In this document: positions 14,401 to 41,368 of the stretch, piece after piece
Numbering within the stretch: the first letter of the stretch is position 1
How the letters are laid out: each line of letters begins with the position of its first letter
Origin: Littorina saxatilis
Taxonomy: Eukaryota; Mollusca; Gastropoda; Littorinimorpha; Littorinidae
NCBI RefSeq assembly: GCF_037325665.1
Contig: NC_090246.1
Span: forward strand, 36,021,232-36,085,231
DNA length: 64,000 nucleotides
Direction: 5' to 3'
Translations under genes and position numbers: made by a program
Notes under the pieces: generated by a model
What the model was told of the DNA's origin: nothing
Seen by the model: only the letters and a program-made list of their open reading frames with translations
The model's database searches: none

Positions 14401-16689
14401 TGATCTGATAAGAACCATGATTATCACATACTGTTAATAGCGACATTCATCATTAATTTTCAGTAATAAAAAAAAACATTATTAATTTCATTTTTTTCAC
14501 TAAATATTGTACATGATTTAAATATTAATAATGTCACATCTTTTTCTTTTTCTTTTTCACTGGATAAGATGGTCAGCCAGTGATTCAAGTGACTCAGCTG
14601 TTCCACAAATGAGTGACTATCGTAGTTTTACCTTTTTTAATTCCCGTTTTCTTGCTTCTTTTCCTGCAAAGGAAGAAAACAAATGTGTTACCACAGGCAC
14701 ATGCAATGCATTACTGTTCTAGTTCTACTGTCTGTGACATGAATTGTATGGAATTTGGAAAAAGAATGTGTCTCAGAAATTTATGTCAGCTAGTACTACT
14801 ACTAGTAGACACTTCAGCCTTCAGGGGTTAACCTCATTGCAAAATGTTGCTTAAATTATAAATACATTTTTTCAGGTACTATACACATTACCATAGCCAT
14901 GTCACTTCACAACATAGGTCTTTTTTTGCGCCAACCTACGCAAACTACTAAAAAGTTAAACTCAGCGCGACCTCTGATGTGTGTGTGTGTGTGTGTGCGT
15001 GTGTGTGTGTGTGTGTGCGCGTGTGTGTGTAGAGCAATTCAGAGTAAACTACTGGACCTATCTTTATGAAATTTGACATGAGAGTTCCTGGGTATGATAT
15101 CCCCGGACGTTTTTTTCATTTTTTTGATAAATGTCTTTGATGACGTCATATCCGGCTTTTTGTAAAAGTTGAGGCGGCACTGTCACACCCTCATTTTTCA
15201 ATCAAATTGATTAAAATTTTGGCCAAGCAATCTTCGACGAAGGCCGGACTTCGGTATTGCATTTCAGCTTGGTGGCTTAAAAATTAATTAATGACTTTGG
15301 TCATTAAAAATCTGAAAATTGTAAAAAAACCAAATGTTTTATAAAACGATCCAAATTTACGTTCATCTTATTCTTCATCATTTTCTGATTCCAAAAACAT
15401 ATAAATATGTTATATTTGGATTAAAAACAAGCTCGAAAAATTTAAATAAATAATAATTATGATCAAAATTAAATTTTTGAAATCAATTTAAAAACACGTT
15501 CATCTTATTCCTTGTCGGTTCCTGATTCCAAAAACATATAGATATGATATGTTTGGATTAAAAACACGCTCAGAAAGTTAAAACGAAGAGAGGTACAGTA
15601 AAGCGTGCTATGAAGCACAGCGCAACCGCTACCGCGCCAAACAGGCTCGTCACTTTCACTGCCTTTTGCACTAGCGGCGGACTACGTTCAATTTCATTCT
15701 GTCAGTTCCACAGCTTGACTAAATGTAGTAATTTCGCCTTACGCGACTTGTTTTTTTTGTTTTTTTTGCCTAACGCCCAGCCGACCATGAAGGGCCATAT
15801 CAGGGCGGTAAACACAGGTCTGGACACATACACAAATGCATGCACATATGCACGCGAACAAACACAGATTAAATTTTCCATTGCATATTTTGCATGTGAA
15901 ATAAACAACCATTGCAAAGTGCATGTTCTTTGCTAGTGCTACTGAAAGTGAAAAAGTAAATACTTTTAATTTCTAATTTCATACACGAGGAAGTTGAATG
16001 TTCTGGATGACAATCCTTTTTATGGAAGAGGAGCAAGGTGCTATGGTAACTGGTAAGCCAGTGTAAGAAACTGTTTTGTTGTTGAATTTCTCACTCTTAC
16101 TCTTAGGAGTTTTTTGGCAAGAAATTCAGGTTGGCACTGTTGCTTTCCCTGGGGACTAATAAACTATTGCTAACTTTTTTTCTGTTTTCCCTGTGTGCAT
16201 GCTTTCGTGTTTGCAAGGCCATGAGACATCTGTCTGTTCTAAAAGAATGCCAACTGGGTGAATGGAACAGCTGACTTTATCAACGTGGACGGAGTCACAA
16301 CTGGCACTAGTGACATTGATAGTGGCACAAACTACCATACCATAGTCACGGTGTGTGATGGGCCTGCAAATTGACCTTAGTCAGACAGAGCATTCAAAGT
16401 ATCCAGATCGTAACATTAAACATTTACTGCAAAAATTAAAGAAAACATTGAACGCTTGTGAGAATGTATTCCTTGACAGCACGTAAAATGGCAACAAGAA
16501 GAGTCTGAAACCCTGCAGTGTGGTCCACAGTGACTGAGTGAGGATCAAACCGTATGCACAAACCGAAAGACTTCTTTATCTAGTCAAAGTACTCGAACTG
16601 CACAAGGTGCACTTGGAAAACTTACGAAATTGATCGGTGGGATTCATGTACTTCCCACTCTTGGTGGTGTTGATCGACCTTCTCCCCAT
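4907..16689 (-). CDS. WBP11: WW domain-binding protein 11 (splicing factor), complete, 14 coding exons
   Basis: Coding exons, in order: 16626-16689, 14632-14663, 14233-14326, 13491-13588, 13174-13261, 12776-12847, 11898-12000, 11446-11567, 9117-9206, 8387-8640, 7515-7716, 6769-6960, 5923-6216, 4907-5031. All have GT/AG borders and keep one frame; the total is 1830 nt, 609 residues (human about 641). The start MGRRSINTTKSGKYMNPTDQ matches the conserved N-terminus. Next come the basic helical Wbp11 domain (KRKKLRDTFDRV), acidic stretches, an RVxF-type PP1-docking candidate (KIRFEDDD), ALQARMLQMAGQE, long PPGPPPG runs that bind WW domains, and the C-terminus DDAYDQFMNEMAGLI, close to human DDVYEAFMKEMEGLL. 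In other animals WBP11 is a nuclear factor that binds PQBP1 and activates splicing. Exon 2 is only 32 bp. The gene is divergent from EXOC7. Confidence 0.96.
9590..11345. repeat. Large satellite array (~43-bp units, about 40 copies) in a WBP11 intron
   Basis: Two related ~43-bp units alternate. Unit A contains CTCATACAGTGAAACACACT plus a CT run and ATGCTCCTGCA. Unit B contains CTGAAGTGATACACTCACTC plus CTCCCTCTCTCTATTCTC. A-B pairs (~86 bp) fill the left part (to about 10340) and right part (from about 11040); the centre is almost pure A. The array lies in the intron between the exons at 9117-9206 and 11446-11567. Long open frames through it are artefacts of periodicity. Confidence 0.92.
12313..12705 (+). 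mobile_element. tRNA-derived SINE, near full length, in a WBP11 intron
   Basis: The head looks like a tRNA gene: A box TAGCCTAGTGGTTAAGA and B box GGGGTTCGAACCTC about 30 bp on, both in pol III promoter order. The body ends in a tail (ACGGTCATGCACATAAAAAC, then GTAGCCCATGAACACAGAAG) that recurs at 25880-25990 and, inverted, at 21214-21295. Such AAGAAG-ended SINEs are typical of molluscs. It lies antisense to WBP11. Confidence 0.8.
14980..15750 (+). repeat. Copy of the ~0.9 kb TTACGCGACTTG family, 5' end unclear
   Basis: From a GT run at 14980 it matches the copies at 19904 and 31568 (GAGTTCCTGGGTATGATATC, GATGACGTCATATCCGGC, TTGAGGCGGCACTGTCACAC) and ends in CCTTACGCGACTTG. It lies in WBP11 intron 1. 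No open frame. Confidence 0.85.
15755..15812 (-). repeat. SINE 3'-tail fragment
   Basis: TAACGCCCAGCCGACCATGA and GGGCCATATCAGGGCGGT match the tail end of the minus-strand SINE at 26858-27163. Only the tail is present, next to a T-rich run that corresponds to its A-rich end. Confidence 0.7.
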
Positions 16690-17050
16690 TTTGGATGGTC
16701 TTAGTGATAAAACTGCAACAAAATCAATCAAACGCCGGCCAGAATATTACAAGCCACCATGACAGTCACGTGACTTCTAAAATCACTTTTCGGCTTTAAT
16801 CACATTCAGTTTTTTCTTCTTATATGTAAAAATATAGGCGTAAATCCATCTTAGCTGATGTATAAATGATTATCTAGCTCAACAGTATCAAAATACTTGC
16901 AATATGATATTATTGAAGTTTCCACTAATGTCGTAAACAGTTAGCCAGCCGTTTTCCGGCTTACTTCCGCAGACAGATAAATTTGCAAGCATCGTCAGCA
17001 GCCTTTGAAGACACAGACCTTCTTTGAGAAATAAAAAAGTGTTTCACAAG
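16690..17050. promoter_or_regulatory. Shared promoter region of the head-to-head pair WBP11/EXOC7
   Basis: Only 361 bp separate the WBP11 start codon (minus, 16689) and the EXOC7 start codon (plus, 17051). Both 5' UTRs and both transcription starts must fit here unless upstream non-coding exons exist. The region holds GCCGG and CCGGC words (around 16735 and 16955) in AT-rich DNA, and I see no clear TATA box. Such bidirectional promoters are common for housekeeping genes. Confidence 0.6.
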
Positions 17051-33471
<16,421 letters not shown>

Positions 33472-34932
33472 TATGATCTGGTGATAGTTTCAGAGACTCA
33501 GCAAATAGTTTCAGAGACTCAGCAAATAGTTTCAGAGTCACACAAAATCGTTTCAGAGACCCACAAACTTGTGTTCGTTATAGTTTGAAGCACTATGACA
33601 AGAATCTCACGAATTAGACAAGAGGCAGTTACCAAAAAGCTGAACAGTTCCTTTCATACATCTGGATATTGGGGTTTGATAGTTACCCTTACAGCTTGGT
33701 TGTTATACCCAAATGCTTCCGCGCTACACTGGAAGATGGTACTTATCAGTGTATGGCTCTGAGTGAGCCAGCACTGGTGTGTAGAGCGGTGGTGGAAAGG
33801 ATGCTAAAAATCGCTTAGCCTGCCTGCAGCTAAGGAGGCAGAAATGAAGCTCTGGGAACAACCGTGCACGATGAATGGGTTGCAGCAACATTGGCGAACA
33901 GATGTGTTTTTGGATTTGTATTTGTATGCAGCCCGGGCTTGGGGAAGATCATGATAGTTTTGTGACAGGTTCATGAGCACTGTGCTTAAAAAACACACAA
34001 TCAATCAAACAAAAAACACAGCTAAGGCAACAGAATGTGTAAGTTTGCTAAGTGCTAAGCCATATACATGTAGTTAAATGGTTTATCGTCATGTTGCCTT
34101 TTTTTAAGTGCTGACAGCCAGCCAGGTCATCACAATTAACTTGTTCAGAGTGTGTGAATCGAATTTGTGCTGCTTGCCTAGCGTTAAATCAGTCAAATGT
34201 TAATGTGCAATATTTGGTACATTTGGTTTTTTACAAAGACGATTGTTATTTCTTGCACCAACTTGGGGGAATGGGGGGGGAGGGAGGGGGGGGCAGGGAT
34301 GGGGGGGGGGGGGGGCAGGGATGGGGGGGGGGGGGCAGGGATGGGGGGGGGGGGGGCAGGGATGGGTGGGAGAGGGGAGGTTCAGGTGGATTGGTAGGGG
34401 GGTTGGGCTGGAGAAAGAGGATTTGGGTTTTGTAGTAGGTAGGTTGGGGATTAAAGGTGCAGTGCAGCTCACAGCATTGCTGCAGCAACGATTTGTTATC
34501 TTGTTGCAGATAAGGATATAATCAGTCAAAATATTCGCTCCTTCAATGGGGGGGGGGGGGGGGGGGTTGGGGGGGGGGGTAAGCTGGAGACGACGGCTGA
34601 AACAGGAAGAAGGGGAGGGGTAAATCTTGGTTGTGTCGGCCATTCCTACCTGCCTACCAATATACACTCAGCCGATGGATGGTAAATATATTCAAAGTGA
34701 AGGTGACAAGAGCCATCGTTTGCTGTGGAATATGTTTCTTCATTGGTATCTGAACAACTTGTTGATTGATGCTTTATTTGATTGAGTGCTACCGCTTTTT
34801 ATGTGCAATATGTGATATGTTCTTGTAGATACTTGCCAATTAAATATGTTTCATCAAGAGTTACGGTTTTGTGTGTATGTTGATTGCTTAACCAAGCTGT
34901 GAAGATCTTGCATACAGACCTTTGTGTATGTT

Positions 34933-35013
<81 letters not shown>

Positions 35014-35077
35014 GATGTATGCACAAACAAGAGATGTGCACACACACACACATGTGCATACATACATGTACACGTTA

Positions 35078-35113
<36 letters not shown>

Positions 35114-35483
35114 TTGCTCAAATAGTACATGTTCAGACTTTCTGTGTTGGCTGCATTCACACTGTAAGATATCCACTTCCCATGGCAGGTGGGGTCACTG
35201 AAACAACATTTTTGACAGGAAAATCTGCTTTCCACACACAGCATGGAACACTTTTCAACAACAAAAATTGGAGGGTGGAGGCGTTTTCTTACTTCTTGTT
35301 TTTTTTTATTTTGTTTGTCTGTCTGCTATTTTCATCTTCTATGTACTTTTTTTTATTTTCAGTATACTTAATGTTGTGTGTGTAATTGGTTCCTTTTGCC
35401 CCTTTCCATTGCAAATGTATCGGATTTCACCTCTTCTCCATCATCATCTTCGTTTCCTTGCGATTGGTTCACTTGTTTAAAAT
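33472..35483. other. EXOC7 3' UTR and intergenic DNA with G-rich and CA tracts
   Basis: No gene seen. The early part has a short tandem (GTTTCAGAGACTCAGCAAATA, 3 copies near 33487-33540). A possible ATTAAA polyadenylation signal lies at 34839-34844. A G-rich minisatellite (GCAGGGATGGGGGG units) runs about 34262-34380, another G run lies near 34548-34580, and CA microsatellites lie at 34934-35008 and 35080-35110. Open frames across the G and CA tracts are artefacts. Confidence 0.6.
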
Positions 35484-35960
35484 CCCGCAGCGGGGCACTG
35501 CGGTTATGAAATTAAAGGCCCCTCCTGTTTTTGGAACCGCAGGAGCTTTCTAGTTTGCTGTTAGGTAGATTTTTGGTTCCTCTTTCCTGTCATGCTCTCT
35601 TTTTCTTCATGAATTCTTTTCTTTTTTCTGCCTTCTTGCTCATTCACCTGTATTTTTTCCAAAAATCTCTTCTCTTGCCGCTTGTCTCGCGATTCATGTA
35701 TAGTTTAATCTGTTAGTGTTCTGATGTAAGTCCAGCAGTAGATAGGTTAAGCCTATTTTAACATATTGGAAACTGGTAATCTTCCAGTAGGTATTAATTT
35801 AGTTTTACTAAAGCCTGCTGGGACACAAGTAATGGGTTAGTGCATTTGTAAACAGGAATCGCTTGACAAGTGGCCCCCTTCATCCCCCCCTTCCTCGTCC
35901 TGATATGGCTCTGCGTAGTCGGCTGGACGTTAAGCAACAAATAAACAAACAAACAAACAA
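35484..35960 (+). mobile_element. Young retroposon with (AAAC)n tail, 477 bp, 13-bp target duplication
   Basis: Identical ACTTGTTTAAAAT at 35471-35483 and 35961-35973. It begins CCCGCAGCGGGGCACTGCGG and ends CGTAGTCGGCTGGACGTTAA followed by AAAC repeats. The end is homologous to the tail of the SINE at 26858-27163, but the body is unrelated. No tRNA-like promoter is visible. Confidence 0.85.
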
Positions 35961-36189
35961 ACTTGTTTAAAATGTTGTTTTTGTTGTTGCCTTACGCATG
36001 TGAGCCAAAAGCAGAGTTCCCAGCAAGTAGACAGTTTAAAAAATGACCCTTACATGTACCACTGGACTTTCCCCAAGAGATTTTATTCCATCATCACAAA
36101 TAAACTAGAAATCACCACGAGAAGAATGCAGAAATCCCTGTTATCTTAAAAAAAATATAATGAGCGCTGTGTAAACACCACACATACAG

Positions 36190-37080
36190 AAAAAAAGGCC
36201 CTGTGGCGAGCCTCGCAGCGAGGTCGCAGCGAGCCTCGCTGCGAGGTCGCTGCGAGGCCGTAATTTACCATGCAAATTAAGTTTGCTGCGACTAAGTCGC
36301 AGCTAGCTGCGATGTAGTTATATATCCTTATATGGAGATCCCACCCGCGAGCTTGATGTGATGAGGTCGCGGCTAGCTGCGATGTTCCCTGCGAGCTTGC
36401 CGCGACCTAGCAGCAGCTAGCCGCGATGTCCTGGACCCCTTACTGTGAGCTTGCCGCGACCAGGTCACAGCTAGCCGCGACCAGGTCACAGCTAGCTGCG
36501 ACCAGGTCACAGCTAGCCGCGACCAGGTCACAGCTAGCCGCGATGTTCCTGGGATCATGCTGCGGCTTGCCGTGATCTAGTCGCAGCTAGCTGTGATGTA
36601 GTCGCAGCTAGCTGTGATCTAGTCGCAGTTAGCTGCGATCTAGTCGTGACAAGCCACGATGAATTATTATAGACCCAAGCAGGTTACAGCTAGCCGCGAC
36701 CAGGTCGCAGCTAGCCGCGGTAACCTGGACCTGTTCCTGATAGTCACAGCTATATACCGCGATTACCTCGCAGCTAGCCGCGATTACCTCGCAGCTAGCC
36801 GCGATTACCCGGACCTCTATGTGGTAGTCACAGCTATATATCCGCGACCATGTCACAGCTATAGCTAGCAACGACCAGGGTGAGCCGGGATATCCCTGGC
36901 CTGTCCTCCAAATTCTTACCACGTACAAGCTTTCCTTGAGCCAGCTGCAGCTACCTGTGCAGTTGTCACGGTTTACTGCGATGTCCATGAAATCATCAAG
37001 CAACGACCTTCAAATTTCACAGCAAGTGAGCTGCAACCTAGTGATGAGTGATAACTTACTGCAGTTATGCAGGAGGAAAT
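36190..37080. repeat. CG-rich palindrome array (TCGCAGCTAGCCGCGA units)
   Basis: A ~0.9 kb block made of variants of TCGCAGCTAGC(C/T)GCGA. Some are perfect 16-bp palindromes (TCGCAGCTAGCTGCGA), spaced about 20 or 40-60 bp apart by GACCAGG, ATGTT or TGCGAGCTTGC spacers. It opens with GCGAGCCTCGCAGCGAGGTC tracts near 36197 and decays to the right. It is strikingly CG-rich against AT-rich surroundings. A second array is at 57885-58368. Confidence 0.85.
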
Positions 37081-38120
37081 GCTTTACCAAACCCTGAACA
37101 TTGTTTAGATGGTTTAAAGTCCCAGTTAAAATATACCTAAACCCTCCCAGAAAAATGCTGCAACCAGCTTGTGGGTGCATGCAAATCCTTTCGCACTGAC
37201 AGACCATTGTGCTACGTACATTCTAAATTGACTAGAGACAGAAGCAGTTCAACACATGCAGACGCATATTCTCAAATGTAAAACAAACAATTGGTTTAAA
37301 TTCAAATTATTTAATAAAAGCTCATTTGGCATAAATTCAGATTAAATAGAGCAAGCTGTATCCTGCGATCAGGACGAACAAGTTCATCAGAGTTCACAAT
37401 TTGTTGCCGAAATACAAGATCGCCGGCACTAGCAATCGCTCATGCTGGTTTTTTTTACCAATGTCACATGGGTTTAGCTAAAGGTCTCGTGAGTAATTTT
37501 TTGTTTAAACATAAACAGCTGCTTAACCTTTTTTCCAAAGTTAATTGCAATACACCCTAAAAGTAAAAGTGTAGAGCTATCAGCGATATAGTTATTATGA
37601 AAAACTATATTTCGAAAATGAAATCAAGACAGTACATTACAGGCTAACCAGTACATAATATGTTGCATACCTACCAAGTAGTGTATGCACTCTCCAAGAA
37701 GTTCTCCCCTTCTTAACCCAAGGTGGCTGAGTGCATCAGAAACAAAATCAACAGAGATGAGATTCTTCCCCTTTTTCGCGGAATTCTGCTCAAAAGTTGA
37801 TCCCCAGGACCGTTTTCCTGAATCGTCCAGATCCCTTGAGAAAAAAAAAGGGGGGGGGGGGGGGGGGTAGAGGTTGATTATCAAAAATCTGACCTGCCAA
37901 TGACTGAATCGCCCAAAAGACTAGACCGGTTTTTGATTGTCCGGACCGACAATACCTCCGACAAAAACGCCGAGCTCAAAACCAAAAATCTACGAAATGA
38001 ACTTTAGACCCGTGTACGAACTGTCCATTTGGGAACAAGTTTCTCCTCATCATCAGTGTCTTCATCGCGGAAGTTCCTAAATGGGCTGATTTAGTTGTTG
38101 ACTTTAGCCACTTTAGCAAG

Positions 38121-38400
38121 ATGGCGTCGTCAATGCGATTGTTGGCAGAAACAGAACATGCTTTAGCTTCTGAGATTGATAAAGGGCTAAAGAACAAATG
38201 GGTTTGGGCGTGGAAAGACGAAATTATAACTACCGAAGTGAAGGGACGAAAACTTTCCATCCGTCTCGGAGATTCGGTTCAAAAGTTGAATGTTCGGGGA
38301 AGGCACAATGCACGTGGTGTAATAAAGTACTGGGCAACAAATAGAGAGGCAAGAGCGTGTTGAAAGACCATTTGACCACATATTTGTCCTTGTGTGCACA
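38121..38400 (+). pseudogene. Broken exon of a zinc-finger (BED-like) protein
   Basis: From ATG at 38121 it reads MASSMRLLAETEHALASE... through KLSIRLGDSVQKLNV. The following zinc-finger core is split between frames: QCTWCNK (C-x2-C) lies one frame away, VIKY in the first frame, and RGKSVLKDH in the other. The order QCTWCNK-VIKY-RGKSVLKDH is that of transposase-derived or hAT-linked zinc fingers. At least two small indels are needed to explain it, and a stop follows at 38361-38363, so I call it dead. Confidence 0.4.
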
Positions 38401-38623
38401 CTTGTGTTTGTCAGTCTGTGAGTGTGATGTTATTTTCAGTGACTGTTGTTGTTTATTTGTGAGATTCATTCTAGAAATGCATGAACAATGCCCAAAGTTC
38501 TAATCAAAATATTCTGCTGCTAAGACTAATTTCTGAGCAATTTTTTGTTATGTAAATGCTAAAAACGCATCAGCTTCAGCCCCCTGACTCCCACAAGGGG
38601 CAACGCAAAGGGCCAAACTTCCT

Positions 38624-38815
38624 TTACCCTCTTATGTCAAAATTTGGGAATCTCATCTCTGAATCAAGATCTCTGACAACCTGAAGAAATGCTGTTGTTC
38701 CTGTCTCCCCACTGAGGTGCTCCTTGAATTGCTTCTCCGTGCGATCAATGACACCACCAATCCGATCCACAGGAAAGGTAACTTCTGGGAAGAGCTTCTC
38801 AAACCAGGAGTGGAC
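38624..38815 (-). other. Candidate exon of an unknown minus-strand gene
   Basis: Open to a stop at 38624, with a good acceptor (TTTTTTTCAG before GTCCACTCC). It reads VHSWFEKLFPEVTFPVDRIG...LDSEMRFPNFDIRG, which looks like real protein (PVDRIGGVIDRTEKQFKEHL). I do not recognise it. Its frame does not join that of the candidate exon at 39601-39736, so either an exon between them is missing or one is dead. Confidence 0.3.
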
Positions 38816-38869
38816 CTGAAAAAAAGTCAATATCAGTCTGTGTTCCAAAAGATAATATTACCCAATATT

Positions 38870-39000
38870 GACGGACTGTGTGATGATATCTTCTGCTATG
38901 GTCTGTTGAGACAGTGATATCAAAATCGAGACTGGAGGTCGAGATTTTGATATCACTGTCGAAACAGACCAATAGCAGAAGATATCGTCACACAGTCAGT
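38870..39000. repeat. Foldback: ~60-bp inverted arms with a short loop
   Basis: Left arm GACTGTGTGATGATATCTTC...AGTGATATCAAAATCGAGAC and right arm GTCGAGATTTTGATATCACT...GATATCGTCACACAGTC are near-perfect inverse copies around a TGGAG-size loop at about 38935. A related GTCGATATCAAAACTGATATC cluster lies at 39295-39345. Confidence 0.8.
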
Positions 39001-39600
39001 CAATGTTAGATATATTGCTAATTCTCGGGACATTTTGTCGATTTTGTATTTATTGTAAAGAAATTACAAAAGTATTTGTCTCAGTTTTGGCTGTTCCATA
39101 TCCCTCCCTCTGATTATCATTTCTTTTTGTTCACTCTTTTCTTGTACTTTTCAGTTTTTCAAAATGTTTTTTCTTTCAAAAAGTCTTTAGTCACTTGCTC
39201 AACTAAATTCTGGGATAATTACATTTTTATATATATTTGTTTGTTTTAAAATTTAGGTGTTTTTGTTTTTGAAGTGGGGAAGCAATAAAGAGGTCGTCGA
39301 TATCAAAACTGATATCAACGGAAATGTCGTCGATATCACTTTTGCACTGAGCTCAGTTTTGCCCAATTGACCAATGGAAATCCACGTAACATATGAAATA
39401 GCAATATACCAGTGCATGAACTATGCTGCAGTATAGTAAAAGGGACAGCCAAAGAAATAAATACAAATTATCAATGTCTATTATTATTTTGTAATTAATT
39501 TTAGTGGATAAAGAAAAGACGCAAAGGATTGCTAGCCTGTTTATAAATACATAAGCATATCTATAAGACAAAAAAGAGTTGTGATCAACCGAGTACTTAC

Positions 39601-39736
39601 CACTGAAGAGGGCTTGCCACTTTGCCTCTGTAACTGCAGCAAAACCTTGTTTGTCAGCCCCGGTCGGTGGATTTGGAGGTCTGCCACGGCCAGAGGCAAG
39701 AAAATAGTTAGCAAGTTGTCGGTGCATGTGTGTCAT
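39601..39736 (-). other. Candidate exon of an unknown minus-strand gene
   Basis: Acceptor TTTTCTCCAG at 39737 and donor GTAAGT at 39600 bracket an open 136-nt stretch reading MTHMHRQLANYFLASGRGRP...TGADKQGFAAVTEAKWQALF. The two splice sites and natural composition favour an exon; the gene is unknown. It lies 340 bp from the left end of the Polinton. Confidence 0.35.
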
Positions 39737-40076
39737 CTGGAGAAAAGAACAATCAAAACTTGACTAAAAATAAAAAGTAAGTTATAACAATAACATCAAA
39801 CACTACTTCTGCAGAAAGAAAAACACCATTCAAACTCAAAGAAGAAAAGTCAGTTATTTCATTTTCAATAAATGAAAAAGCAGCTACCAGTATTTTATAA
39901 AAAATATATCTGTAATATCTGTTTTCTCACACGAAATAAGTCGACATACATGTGCGAAACATTGCGAGTCCGCAAAACGTTCTCAGAGTCAGCTGGTGAA
40001 TTCTACTTTTGGTTTCCACTCAGCTGGTGCAAGAAAAGAAGAAGTTACGTGACCTGAATAAAATCAGTTTTTGAAC

Positions 40077-40301
40077 AGAGAAAGGGGGAATGTACGTTCT
40101 GGCTCACCGATTCCGACAGACCCTAAATATTAACGCAAAATAGGCTTCTGGACTAAACTTTTACTAAAATGAAACATGCGACAAAATCAGAAAAATACTG
40201 CATAAATCCATACAAAAAAAATATAGTAAAGTAAGGTTGTTTTGAACCAATGCCGGGTCTGTCGGAATCAGTAACCCAGAACGTACATTCCCCCTTTCTC
40301 T
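40077..40301 (+). repeat. Polinton left terminal inverted repeat, 225 bp
   Basis: It matches the inverse of 54741-54964 with no difference that I can see. Each repeat is itself bounded by inverted ~47-bp arms (AGAGAAAGGGGGAATGTACG at one end, its inverse CGTACATTCCCCCTTTCTCT at the other) that differ at about four positions. Confidence 0.93.
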
Positions 40302-40567
40302 CTGTGCAACGCTAAATTTAGTTTCCATTGAAATATTAACTAGTTGCAGCCAGCGTGCGTATTGATCCAATCTGCCCGTCGGTCGGCTAGCCATAACTAC
40401 CGTATTGATCTGGTAAAAACAAACAGCAAGCTTGTCTTCTATACTGATTCCTCCAATGGCAAGACAAGATTAAATCATGTGATAGCAACAGTTACGTCAC
40501 GTCCGCCCACCACTTGGTATTGATTGTAACATAGCCTGGTGATTTTGCCATTTCATTCCGGAATCGG

Positions 40568-41368
40568 ATGCCGTGCAGTTGTGTTTTCTGTGAGAGTCAA
40601 GATAGCATTTCTGAAGAATTAGAGAGAGAACTTCTTCCTCAAGATATGGATCAACAAAGCAGATGGAGTGTAGAACAACTTGGCATCATTGAGGAGCATA
40701 TATTTCATCATAATAATTATGTTGATGTATTGAATAGAATGAAAAGAGAAGGGCCATCAGAAAGTAGGAAACTACCTAGATTTCTCTCCCAACCAAAAAG
40801 AAAACTGACATCTCTGTATGGGGAGCAGGTGAAAAAACGAAAGGTTATGTCACCAGAAGAACTCCATCAATACTTGCAGTCAAAAGAGGTTGATGTGAGT
40901 AAGACAGTTAGGAAAGAAGTTTTCTTTTTTTCCTCAGAGAAAATAGGGTCATCAGATGCTGCTATTGAAAAGCTGAAGGAAGGATACAGGCAGATTCAAA
41001 GACAGGAGGCCACCAGTATGTGTTTTAACCTTCAGTATGGTTCTCTTCTGGATGCATCTTTCAAATTCTTTCAGGAAGAAAAGGAACGAGGAATTCACAA
41101 AAACAAGTGGGAAGAGTGGTTGCAGGCAAACATTGGCATCTCACCAGCTTATTCACGCAAACTGAGAGAGATTGCTCGTTTGCTGAAACCATACTTTAGC
41201 AGGTTTTCTACAGTTGGTCTGTCTTTCATTGAAATCTACTCTCTGAAAAAAGATTTGAAGACAATGTTTGAAAGTAATGAGGAGATCAGAAAATATTGGA
41301 CTTCTCCCATGCAAGAACCACTACAACTCCAAACACGATCCTCTCAGGTAGAAAACACTCAGTTGTGA
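40568..41368 (+). CDS. Polinton gene of unknown function, 266 residues
   Basis: The only gene left of the polymerase, reading inward from the left terminal repeat. Starts MPCSCVFCESQDS (three early cysteines), then a charged, lysine-rich middle with a basic patch QPKRKLTSLYGEQVKKRKV that could be a nuclear signal. Near residues 185-215, WEEWLQANIGISPAYSRKLR resembles the helix-turn-helix of phage-type DUF3102/KilA-like proteins (trigger-loop pattern W-x2-W-L...I-S...A-x-R-x3-IA). A DNA-binding or early regulatory role is inference. No membrane segment. The stop codon lies in a tandem 103-bp duplication. Confidence 0.8.
   Translation: MPCSCVFCESQDSISEELERELLPQDMDQQSRWSVEQLGIIEEHIFHHNNYVDVLNRMKREGPSESRKLPRFLSQPKRKLTSLYGEQVKKRKVMSPEELHQYLQSKEVDVSKTVRKEVFFFSSEKIGSSDAAIEKLKEGYRQIQRQEATSMCFNLQYGSLLDASFKFFQEEKERGIHKNKWEEWLQANIGISPAYSRKLREIARLLKPYFSRFSTVGLSFIEIYSLKKDLKTMFESNEEIRKYWTSPMQEPLQLQTRSSQVENTQL

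Noticed and set aside
34243-34667. Gly- or Pro-rich open frames
   Set aside because: They come from the G-rich minisatellite.
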